A DNA stretch of 48,680 bases from a virus: the IMG/VR virus record IMGVR_UViG_3300044612_003865, positions 1-48,680 of that record; one strand, given 5' to 3'. Each line of letters starts with the position of its first letter. The first letter of the stretch is position 1. Made by a program: the position numbers and the translations under genes. Under the pieces are notes generated by a model. That model was given only the letters and a program-made list of their open reading frames with translations. It was not told the DNA's origin and made no database searches. Of the stretch, positions 22,106-28,906 are shown in pieces.

Positions 22106-22600
22106 CTAATAAATTTCGGTGAATTCCCTGTCTTTAAATAGTTCGGCAAGGCCGCTCAGTTGTTTCAGGCGAAGGAGTTCGTCGGCATCCATGCCGATGT
22201 GTTTCATTATCCAGGTGTCTGTTTGCCCGGCGGATTTCAGTTCGGCTACTATGTTAATCATCAGGTCAATGGAGTGCGATCCACGTGCGCGGTTGTGGCG
22301 GATGGTGCTTGCCATGCGGTTGCTGATGGGCTTATCAATTACTACCACGGGCAGCAGGCCTTTCTCGCGATCGTGGATCCGCTTACTGGTTTTCAGAATG
22401 GTGTAGCGATGAAAGCCATCTACAATTTCGTATTTGTCGGCCTCCGGCAGGTAGTAGCATACGGCGGGCATGGTGTAGCCATCTTCCCAAATGGAGAGTT
22501 CCAGCAGTTTCATTTCCGGAGGGGCCACAGCGTTTGGATTGTAGGCGTTGGCCTGTATTTTTTCAATTGGTACGGCTTGTACCTGGTAAACGGGGCTCAT
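22106..22600 (-). CDS. ParB N-terminal domain protein (IbrB-like)
   Basis: A 164-aa protein with a ParB/sulfiredoxin-type domain: IEKIQANAYNPNAV near the N-terminus, then YEIVDGFHRYTIL with the G-x-H-R box at 62-65. The C-terminus has ARGSHSIDLMINIV and a helical LRLKQLSGLAELFKDREF, as in ParB-like partners of PAPS-reductase proteins. ParB-fold domains bind or hydrolyse NTPs and some nick DNA. Its start overlaps the stop of the PAPS-reductase-like gene, matching the known ibrA-ibrB pairing. Confidence 0.82.
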   Translation of the reverse strand: MSPVYQVQAVPIEKIQANAYNPNAVAPPEMKLLELSIWEDGYTMPAVCYYLPEADKYEIVDGFHRYTILKTSKRIHDREKGLLPVVVIDKPISNRMASTIRHNRARGSHSIDLMINIVAELKSAGQTDTWIMKHIGMDADELLRLKQLSGLAELFKDREFTEIY

Positions 22601-23871
22601 AGTATGGATTTGTATTTTTCAATAATTGATTTTCGTTTTTCCATTTGTGATTTTGTAATGGAAAAGGAAAGGGTGCGGCAGGTGATATCGTTCTTAATGA
22701 TGGCCATGCACATGCGTCGCCAGGATAGCATGTCGGTTTTGGTATCGCCGGTAATGGTATCGGGGATGCCGGAAAAGCGAACTACGCGCTTATCGCCACT
22801 GCCACGGGTGCTGAATGATTCGGTTACCTGAGCAAATGGGTGTAGTTGAATCCCTTTTATCAGGTCTTCAGTTAGTGGACTGCCATGCTTACGCCAATAC
22901 TGAATGAATTTGATAAATTTTGAAGTGTATTGATGGCGGCTATCATCGGGCAGGGTAGCCAGCAGAAACTTGGTGTAGCTTTTCCATGTGTGGCCTGCGG
23001 GCAGCTGTACAGTCTGGTAACCGGTTGCCTTGGTGTTGCAGTAAATGTTGCCAAAGTTGGCACCGCTTACCCGGTCGAGAAGCTTGGCCCATGTTTCGGG
23101 TTCAATTACGCGGAAAAGGTTAAGCCCTGCCTTTTGTTCATCGCCAAATGGCTCGCATATACGCATTTTGTGCAGCGGAACGCCTGCGCGGTGCATCAGA
23201 TCATAAACCTTGTTATATGGCTTGCGAAATTTTCCGTTGTATGTCCAGATATCCTTTACATGCCAATCGTGGATGGGGTAAAAATTGTAGCAATTTGGGG
23301 CCATTTTCACCGAATAATTAAGGCCGTTGTACCGGGCAACATCTTGCCGGTTTATGGCTCGCCACCTGTTAAGGCTTTCATCCTGCCGAATGCCTACAAG
23401 GCAGGCGGTTTTTCCGAAGGATGATTGCCAGATGGCATAATCTTCAATAAACTTTTCGAAAGTATCGTCGGGGGTAAAAAATGGAAACGGGTGGTTTTGC
23501 TGCTGGATAATAAATGGATGTTTTGGCAGATCGCGCACCCATTTTTCGCGCTTGCTTTCTTCCCAAAATGTCCACCATGGTTCGTAGATGCTCACGCTGT
23601 TGGTGGTGCGCATGGGCAGGCATACCCAATGAGGGGTAATAATGTCGAGGTTTGGGAGGATCATTTCTTCAATAAAGAAGATGGTGTGCTGGTACATGGC
23701 TTCCATGTCAATATACAGGATGGTAATTTTCCTGTTGCGCTCGCGGGCAATATCAATGGCAATATTGGCCATTACGCCGGAATCTTTGCCGCCACTGAGG
23801 GAAACATATATGTTTTCGAAGTGGTCGAATATATAATGCATCCGCTCCACTGCTGCTTGGTGTACGTTCAT
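22597..23871 (-). CDS. PAPS reductase-like protein (IbrA/DUF3440 type)
   Basis: A 424-aa protein of the adenine-nucleotide alpha-hydrolase fold. The PP-loop motif SGGKDS is at residues 26-31 in NIYVSLSGGKDSGVMANIAI. Further on are LVGIRQDESLNRWRAI and YPIHDWHVKDIWTYNGKFRK, as in DUF3440 proteins. Such enzymes activate a substrate with ATP; family members act in sulfate reduction, DNA phosphorothioation (DndC) or unknown phage roles. It overlaps both neighbours by 4 nt, so helicase, PAPS-like and ParB-like proteins are probably made together. The actual substrate is unknown. Confidence 0.85.
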   Translation of the reverse strand: MNVHQAAVERMHYIFDHFENIYVSLSGGKDSGVMANIAIDIARERNRKITILYIDMEAMYQHTIFFIEEMILPNLDIITPHWVCLPMRTTNSVSIYEPWWTFWEESKREKWVRDLPKHPFIIQQQNHPFPFFTPDDTFEKFIEDYAIWQSSFGKTACLVGIRQDESLNRWRAINRQDVARYNGLNYSVKMAPNCYNFYPIHDWHVKDIWTYNGKFRKPYNKVYDLMHRAGVPLHKMRICEPFGDEQKAGLNLFRVIEPETWAKLLDRVSGANFGNIYCNTKATGYQTVQLPAGHTWKSYTKFLLATLPDDSRHQYTSKFIKFIQYWRKHGSPLTEDLIKGIQLHPFAQVTESFSTRGSGDKRVVRFSGIPDTITGDTKTDMLSWRRMCMAIIKNDITCRTLSFSITKSQMEKRKSIIEKYKSIL

Positions 23872-25088
23872 AGGTCCTGTTTTATTTGTTCCACTGTTTT
23901 CCCTTTCAGGTATTGCAGCATGCTTTGTTTGGTGTCGTTGTTTTTTCGGATCAGGTCTTCCAGCGGGCAGTTACCCTGCATTCGGTAAAAACGCAGGTCG
24001 TGCTGCTGTCCGGTGCGGCGTGTGCGGTGTTGGCTCTGGTCTATTTGCGCCCAATCCCATGTTTGGTCCCAATAAATGGTATTGTGGTAGGCCTGCAAGT
24101 TAAGGGAGTAGCTGTTGGCCTGTATGGAGAGTGTTTTCGCCTTTGGGAAAGCCTTTTTACAGGCTTCCTGACTGGCAATGTACTTGCAAAAAATGATTGT
24201 TTTTTCAGGATCAATGGATTTGAAAAGCTCTGTGGCCACGGTAAATTTATCGGGTGTGCAGGCGTACAGGTGCTGCATTTTTTGCGTAAGCTCCAGAAAG
24301 ATGTTGTTTTTCAGCCACATCATTTTTTCATTGTCCAGGTACTTTTCTTTGAGTCGCTTGTACTCGGCAAGGGTTTCCTCGTCAATATTGTAATCAAGCG
24401 TAAGGTGCTGTTCGCCTACATCAAGGTGAAGGTCTGCTTCGTACACATACGGGCTGATGATGCTGTACAGGTAATCAATGTTGTGGAATGCTGTGATGAA
24501 TTCGCGGGTGTGGCCCTTGTGGCGGTTGCCGAAGTACTTGGTGATTTTGGTGATTTCGCAAAACGTGTGCTTGTACTGGTTGGCATCCATGCGCAGGATT
24601 TTGGGCGAAAGAAATTCGAACTGCGCCCACAGATCGAGCAGGTTACGGCTGATGGGGGTACCATTTAAGATGAGCTTGTACTCGCATGCTTTGGAAAGCT
24701 CGATGATTCGTTTGGTGCGGATGGCGTCAAAGTTTTTGATTTTCAGGCTTTCATCCACCACAAGGAAGGTATTGGCTGTTTGCACCTGGCTGAGCAGGTG
24801 CAGGTAAGTGCGGTCGCTGCTGCTGAGGGTTTCAATGCCAACAAAATGTGTGGGAACGTGGCATCCGCCCCATTTGGCTACTTCGTCCTGTATGCCGGTG
24901 CCGGCTACGGGAGGGTTAACCGATTGGTAAGGGGCAAGCCACAGCACTTGTGCAATATCGGGCACACTGCGGATAAGTTCTACAGCGGGGCGGGTTTTGC
25001 CCACGCCCGGGCGCATAAACAGGGCACCTACTTTGAGGGCCTGCAGGCGGCTGATGGCTTCAGTTTGCGGAGCGAGTAAGGCTTGCAT
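23868..25088 (-). CDS. SNF2-like SF2 helicase/ATPase
   Basis: A 406-aa protein with superfamily 2 motifs: Walker A RPGVGKT at 26-32, motif II VDES at 111-114, motif III NGTP at 142-145, TIIFCKYIAS (motif IV) and SQHRTRRTGQ (motif VI) near 370-380. It is compact, lacking additional domains. SNF2-like proteins translocate on duplex DNA. It begins within the 3' end of the preceding gene (29-nt overlap) and overlaps the PAPS-reductase-like start by 4 nt. It probably supplies the DNA-remodelling step of this cassette. Confidence 0.85.
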   Translation of the reverse strand: MQALLAPQTEAISRLQALKVGALFMRPGVGKTRPAVELIRSVPDIAQVLWLAPYQSVNPPVAGTGIQDEVAKWGGCHVPTHFVGIETLSSSDRTYLHLLSQVQTANTFLVVDESLKIKNFDAIRTKRIIELSKACEYKLILNGTPISRNLLDLWAQFEFLSPKILRMDANQYKHTFCEITKITKYFGNRHKGHTREFITAFHNIDYLYSIISPYVYEADLHLDVGEQHLTLDYNIDEETLAEYKRLKEKYLDNEKMMWLKNNIFLELTQKMQHLYACTPDKFTVATELFKSIDPEKTIIFCKYIASQEACKKAFPKAKTLSIQANSYSLNLQAYHNTIYWDQTWDWAQIDQSQHRTRRTGQQHDLRFYRMQGNCPLEDLIRKNNDTKQSMLQYLKGKTVEQIKQDL

Positions 25089-25401
25089 CGGCTTGTGATT
25101 TAATTGGATCCATTTTTACAGGGATGTGTTTTTCTACAACGGTATGGCAAACCGGTTCTACCCGGCCGGTAGCAGGATTGTACCACCCTTCCTTTTTATC
25201 GGAATACTGCAGGCTTTTTTGCTCGAGTATCCAGGAGGCTATCCACCAAGCTTCGCTTTTGCTTACTTCGTAGTCGGGTGCCATTACCTGGCTTTTCGGC
25301 AAGATGGCTTCTGAGCCATCGAAGCCTTTGGCAAGGTATGCTTTGGGAGAGATACTCCGCAGGCTGGCGAGCCTGACGGAGTAGCAATGTGTTTTTTTCA
25401 T
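25060..25401 (-). CDS. Hypothetical protein of helicase cassette
   Basis: A 113-aa protein (MKKTHCYSVRLASLRSISPK ...) with an aromatic segment SKSEAWWIASWILEQKSLQY and a C-terminal GWYNPATGRVEPVCHTVVEK. Unknown family. It overlaps the preceding gene by 4 nt and the helicase start by 29 nt, so it is an integral member of the cassette and may be a helicase cofactor. Confidence 0.65.
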   Translation of the reverse strand: MKKTHCYSVRLASLRSISPKAYLAKGFDGSEAILPKSQVMAPDYEVSKSEAWWIASWILEQKSLQYSDKKEGWYNPATGRVEPVCHTVVEKHIPVKMDPIKSQADASLTRSAN

Positions 25402-25814
25402 GCGGTGGTGATTGTTTCTTCTTCAATTAAGATGAAGTAAACCTCACGATCAGCATCGCTGCAGGTAAAGGTTGGCTCAGGAAAGTAGCGGTAACCAATA
25501 TGGCAGCGGATGTAATTGTTTGTGCCATCTTCGGCAAGCAGGTTAAGCGTGTTTTTTGCTTCCTCAATGCGGTCTTCGCTCATGTAAGAAGCCCAGTAAA
25601 GCTGCTGGTTCCCTTGGGGAAAGTTGGCGGGATCAATGTTTTTAGCGGCCAAATCCCATTCGCTGATGATTTCACCTACTACAAATTCGGTAACAACGGC
25701 AGTATTTGCCCTGTAAACGGGGTGGGTAGTTGCAATTTTTTTGCCTTTTAAGGTTTTGGCAATTTCAAGTGTAAGTACTTGGTTGGATTCGAAAACTTGT
25801 TTTGTGGTAATCAT
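25398..25814 (-). CDS. Hypothetical protein, first gene of helicase cassette
   Basis: A 138-aa protein with a beta-rich start (KGKKIATTHPVYRANTAVVT) and acidic C-terminal half ending VYFILIEEETITTA. Unknown function. It is the promoter-proximal gene of a five-gene overlapping unit. It has a leader with a consensus Bacteroidota promoter (25859-25890) and a palindromic operator-like site. Confidence 0.65.
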   Translation of the reverse strand: MITTKQVFESNQVLTLEIAKTLKGKKIATTHPVYRANTAVVTEFVVGEIISEWDLAAKNIDPANFPQGNQQLYWASYMSEDRIEEAKNTLNLLAEDGTNNYIRCHIGYRYFPEPTFTCSDADREVYFILIEEETITTA

Positions 25815-25858
25815 ATCTCTTAGCGGTTTTTATTGAGTTGCCCCCTCATTTGTGAATA

Positions 25859-25890
25859 CAAAAATAATCTTTCTTTTTGATATACACAAA
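25859..25890 (-). promoter_or_regulatory. Bacteroidota-type promoter of helicase cassette
   Basis: On the minus strand TTTG (25887-25890) and TATTTTTG (25859-25866) are separated by 20 nt, an exact match to the TTTG / TAnnTTTG consensus. It reads into the gene starting at 25814. This is the clearest promoter in the window. Confidence 0.75.
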
Positions 25891-25900
25891 CTTTTGTGTA
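25883..25900. promoter_or_regulatory. Operator-like palindrome TACACAAACTTTTGTGTA
   Basis: An 18-bp perfect palindrome (8-bp arms, CT centre) covering the -33 box of the cassette promoter. A repressor bound here would silence the cassette; the regulator is not identified. Confidence 0.6.
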
Positions 25901-25930
25901 TTTATTTTTTAAAATATTTTTTAAGGGCAA

Positions 25931-25963
25931 TAAAAAAGCCGATGCACTGCATCGGCTAAATAA
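25931..25963 (-). terminator. Intrinsic terminator upstream of helicase cassette
   Basis: The stem AGCCGATGC / GCATCGGCT has a 3-nt loop and a minus-strand TTTTTTATT tail. It lies 18 nt after the 56-aa gene stop and insulates the cassette from upstream transcription. Confidence 0.85.
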
Positions 25964-25974
25964 AAAAAGTGCCC

Positions 25975-26145
25975 TTAAAAAAGCACTGTGAAATTAGTTG
26001 TATCAAGGTAGCCGGTGTATTGCTGCTCGTGATCGTTGATGTTCCAAAAGTAGAATTTCCCATCGGGTCGGATGGAGTAAACTTCATATACATTTTTATC
26101 TCCTGGAAACTGAATGAGGCTGGTTACTGAAATTGAAGTTGTCAT
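25975..26145 (-). CDS. 56-aa hypothetical protein
   Basis: A short ORF (MTTSISVTSLIQFPGDKNVY ...) ending NFTVLF, with an aromatic middle (GKFYFWNINDHEQQYTGYLD). It has an A/T-rich leader and a strong terminator directly downstream, which supports a real monocistronic gene. Unknown family. It lies beside the 5' end of the plus-strand RNA. Confidence 0.6.
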   Translation of the reverse strand: MTTSISVTSLIQFPGDKNVYEVYSIRPDGKFYFWNINDHEQQYTGYLDTTNFTVLF

Positions 26146-26189
26146 GGCTGATAATTTTTTTTATTTATGATATGCAAAAAACAAGGATG

Positions 26190-26751
26190 AGGTTAGGGCA
26201 AAATGCCCCAAAAGGAAACTGGAATACCGGAACCCGCACGTGCGGGAGAGGATATGCCGGGAAAACTTTTGGGCTTGACCAACCGAAATACTTTTGCAAT
26301 TCAGAAAAGAAAAAATAGCCATGCCAACTTATGTAAATAGCCTGGTTGGAGGAGATACCAATATGATCAGTTTACCATGCGGCCCGATGGCTTTGGTCTG
26401 AACATCAACCAACGACAGGCCCGGCCAACCTCTTATTATAGTTACTTATGATTTCAGTTTTGGAAATTGCCACTGATACCGCAGAGCCAACCAGGGTAAG
26501 TGCAGGGTTCTACCCAGGCGCAGGCACGAGCACGGGTAGCTCCCTGCGCGCCCGCCAGTTGGCACAAGGTTTGAGTGGCCACCGGCCGATAGGCACATTA
26601 AAACATGCCGTGCTGCCAACCGGGCATCGAATAACCCACCAAATTAGCAGGCTACAACTGTGGTTATTGGTTGCACGGTTTGGCAGCACACCGCTACCCC
26701 TTCGGGGATGGCAGCGATAGCTGGGATCCATCCCCGAAGGGAAAATTTTTT
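26190..26751 (+). ncRNA. Large structured non-coding RNA candidate
   Basis: A stretch of about 560 nt on the strand opposite almost all genes, without a convincing ORF, that ends in a strong plus-strand terminator. Seen pairings: CCCGC / GCGGG at 26233-26246; a two-part helix 26502-26515 with 26534-26547 (GCAGGG then CTACCC, symmetric tt/ct internal loop); 10-bp helix GTGCTGCCAA (26610-26619) with TTGGCAGCAC (26680-26689); inside it AATAACC (26630) with GGTTATT (26662). The 5' end is not defined, and no plus promoter consensus was found. Size and phage context recall GOLLD or ROOL RNAs, but membership is not shown. Confidence 0.6.
26698..26751 (+). terminator. Strong plus-strand terminator of the structured RNA
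   Basis: CCCTTCGGGGATGG (26698-26711) and CCATCCCCGAAGGG (26728-26741) form a perfect 14-bp outer stem. CAGC-GATA-GCTG stacks inside. AAAATTTTTT follows. The T-run is on the plus side, which fixes the direction. Confidence 0.8.
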
Positions 26752-26782
26752 AAATAACGAAATCTTTCGTAGATTAAAGGGT

Positions 26783-26810
26783 AAAAAAGCCCCACCAGTT
26801 GGCGGGGCTT
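26783..26810 (-). terminator. Intrinsic terminator after DUF932 unit
   Basis: On the minus strand AAGCCCC-GCC pairs with GGT-GGGGCTT (one mismatch), then TTTTTT. It lies 6 nt after the 38-aa gene stop. Confidence 0.85.
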
Positions 26811-26815
26811 GGTTG

Positions 26816-26932
26816 CTAAACTTTTAGCTTTTCAATTACTGCGGCGGCTCCTTTGCGATATACACAAACGCAAATCAGCGTTTTATCCTGCATAACGGCA
26901 AAATAGCGGCCATACTTTTCAATGTAGTACAT
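26816..26932 (-). CDS. 38-aa peptide downstream of DUF932
   Basis: A short ORF (MYYIEKYGRYFAVMQDKTLI ...) ending VIEKLKV, compactly placed 4 nt after the DUF932 stop and just before a terminator. It resembles small single-domain proteins found with DUF932 genes on Bacteroidota mobile elements. No function known. Confidence 0.55.
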   Translation of the reverse strand: MYYIEKYGRYFAVMQDKTLICVCVYRKGAAAVIEKLKV

Positions 26933-26936
26933 GGCT

Positions 26937-27974
26937 TTAGCTTAAGTATTCGGTAAAGTTTTGGCAGAGGTCGAAGGCTCGGCGGCTGCGCTCGCTTGCG
27001 GTACCATCCAAAAGGCTGCCCATTTTAGCGTCTGCGCTTTTCCAGTCTTTTACGTTTTGGTAATATCCGGTTATGGCGTTGTATGCCCCAAACAGGGTGC
27101 CGCGGGTGCTGTTCATTTGCTGCGTTTCTGCGGTTTGCGCATATTCGTACACGTCCTCAATGATGTTTTCATACTGCTTGGAAAATTCAACGTTCGTGCG
27201 CTTGTCACGTACTGCCTGAAAAATTACATCGCTGGGCGCCATGGCTAAAGAAATCAGGCGCTTGGTTTCGGCGTCTGTAATATAGCTTTTTGCCATCCCT
27301 TGAAAAATGGGTTCCAGTTGGGCGGCAAGTTGGTAACTGATACCCATCACCCGGTGAGCTTGTGCAAGTTGCTGCGGTGCGCTCGCTGTGTGGCGGATGG
27401 TTACCATGTTTGAGCAATCACGAAGGGCGGCGGTTAGTGTATTGTTGCACACTATGCGAACGGGTGTAAATGCTGCCTGAATGCTGCCGCTGCCGTCGTG
27501 GGTGGTGGTTAAAAAAATGTACTGTTCTATCAGGTCGGATTTATCCACCTTTATGTACCCGGGCAATTTGGCGGTTATAAAAATGCGCTCACCGTTACCC
27601 AGTGCGCCGGCGGTCTCGTACATTATACCCTCATCGCCTCCCACTATCGCATCAAAAAAACAAAAGGCGGTGCGGTTTTGCACGACTTCGTAACGGCTGC
27701 CCACTATCCCGAGTACCTGCTCCGTATCTGTGCGAACGGTGGCAAAGTGGGTTTTTATTTCCGTGTCGGGCTGTGCTTCCGTTTTGCCGTTTTCAAATGT
27801 AGGGGTAAAAATTGGGCGGCGGGCTACCTCCCAGTTAAGCTGGGCGGCTTCTATCGCTTCCGCACTTGTGGGGTATTGGTCAACTATTTGCCCGAGTCCG
27901 TGCCAGGCTTTTTCTTTTACGCTAAAAAATGAGGCTTTGCCTGTCATTTGGTTGATGTTCAAATTATGTGCCAT
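26937..27974 (-). CDS. DUF932 family phage/plasmid protein
   Basis: A 345-aa protein with the DUF932 pattern: N-terminal MTGKASFFSVKEKAWHGLGQ, then FATVRTDTEQVLGIVGSRYE, FITAKLPGYIKV and FTPVRIVCNNTLTAAL, which are typical of this phage/plasmid-related family. The family is common in mobile elements; its biochemical role is unclear. It is flanked by terminators at 26783 and 27994, so it and the 38-aa peptide are a separate unit. Confidence 0.85.
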   Translation of the reverse strand: MAHNLNINQMTGKASFFSVKEKAWHGLGQIVDQYPTSAEAIEAAQLNWEVARRPIFTPTFENGKTEAQPDTEIKTHFATVRTDTEQVLGIVGSRYEVVQNRTAFCFFDAIVGGDEGIMYETAGALGNGERIFITAKLPGYIKVDKSDLIEQYIFLTTTHDGSGSIQAAFTPVRIVCNNTLTAALRDCSNMVTIRHTASAPQQLAQAHRVMGISYQLAAQLEPIFQGMAKSYITDAETKRLISLAMAPSDVIFQAVRDKRTNVEFSKQYENIIEDVYEYAQTAETQQMNSTRGTLFGAYNAITGYYQNVKDWKSADAKMGSLLDGTASERSRRAFDLCQNFTEYLS

Positions 27975-27993
27975 CTTGAAAAAATTGATTAGG

Positions 27994-28025
27994 TAAAAAA
28001 ATCAGGTGCGCAAAGCTGCGCACCT
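27994..28025 (-). terminator. Intrinsic terminator before DUF932 gene
   Basis: AGGTGCGC and GCGCACCT pair around a 6-nt loop, followed on the minus strand by GATTTTTTT. It lies 10 nt after the stop of the 138-aa gene. Confidence 0.8.
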
Positions 28026-28035
28026 GGTGAGGGGG

Positions 28036-28452
28036 TTAAAAAATAATTAGGCTTTCAATGTCCGCCAGTTTGGCTTTTAGCATTTTCACACCTTCGGCCA
28101 CCATTGCGGAAATTGCAATGGGGTTGTGTGTGCTGGTGCTTCCTCCGTTTGCGCTGCGAAAAATTACCTGCTGCCCTCCGTTGGGGGACTGCTCAAATTT
28201 TTGCAGGTTGTCGAGTGCCTCCGTTACTTCATCACGCTGGGCAATTAGCACGTTAAGCCGGTCTAACTTTTCAATCCTTTCTGAAATGGGCGGCAAGGTG
28301 GGCGGCTCCACTTTGTTTGCGTCCGGGTCGGTAAATGGGGCGGGGGTTTTTACTGCCGGCATCACTTCCGGATTTTTGGCGGTAACGGGTAAACCTGTTA
28401 CCTTTTCTTGGTTGGCGGTTTTCGCCTGAGTTGCTTCTAAAACTTTGTTCAT
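28036..28452 (-). CDS. Mobile-element-type hypothetical protein
   Basis: A 138-aa protein from the ATG at 28452. Its N-terminal half is Pro-rich and disordered. The C-terminal half has ISERIEKLDRLNVLIAQRDE and GGQQVIFRSANGGSTSTHNP. I recall this C-terminal pattern from Bacteroidota plasmids and conjugative elements. Function unknown. It has its own terminator and lies next to a roughly 450-bp non-coding stretch, suggesting an acquired segment. Confidence 0.65.
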   Translation of the reverse strand: MNKVLEATQAKTANQEKVTGLPVTAKNPEVMPAVKTPAPFTDPDANKVEPPTLPPISERIEKLDRLNVLIAQRDEVTEALDNLQKFEQSPNGGQQVIFRSANGGSTSTHNPIAISAMVAEGVKMLKAKLADIESLIIF

Positions 28453-28906
28453 AATACATCGCTCCTTTTGGCAGGGCTGCGGCCCCCTGTTTTTGATTAA
28501 ATAATACTCTAAGTTAATGAATTTCAGGCATTTATGCAAGCTTTTTCTTTTGTTTTTTTAGATATTTTTACCCGTAAAAAGCCCGATTAGCCACGGTTCC
28601 AGCGATTTTTTGAAAAAAAATTGCTGGGGTGGCGGTTCGGTGCCGAGCGTTCGCCTGTCGGGCTGCTGTCCGCAGGGGAGGGTTTTGCCGATATATGACG
28701 CGCCACGGTGCGCTATACAATACGCGCCACGGTGCGCCATAGCGCTCCGCGCCCCTTACGAGGTAATGGTGCCCCCTTACGGGCACCCTTACCGCAAAAC
28801 CCACCCCTACACTGCGTTAGGGATTGCAGTGGAAAGCCCACAGCCACCATCCTGTAAGGTGGTGGCGAGGACTTGGAACGTAAAGCCCGACCCAACGGGT
28901 AACGCC
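28453..28906. other. Non-coding, repeat-rich region downstream of terminase
   Basis: No convincing gene. It contains a direct repeat of GCGCCACGGTGCGC spaced by about 10 nt (near 28699-28740), a GGTGCCC / GGGCACC hairpin near 28770, and a CCACC / GGTGG hairpin near 28853. GC content is higher than in neighbouring intergenic DNA. It may be structured RNA, a packaging site or a remnant of a mobile element. Confidence 0.45.

Noticed and set aside
26448-26720. 90-aa plus-strand ORF inside the structured RNA region
   Set aside because: The codons coincide with long paired segments and the protein lacks a credible composition or start context; the region is better explained as RNA.
26190-26751. 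Group I or group II intron, retron or diversity-generating template
   Set aside because: No reverse transcriptase is encoded, no domain V or P/Q/R/S-like core was recognised, and the element is not inside a gene.
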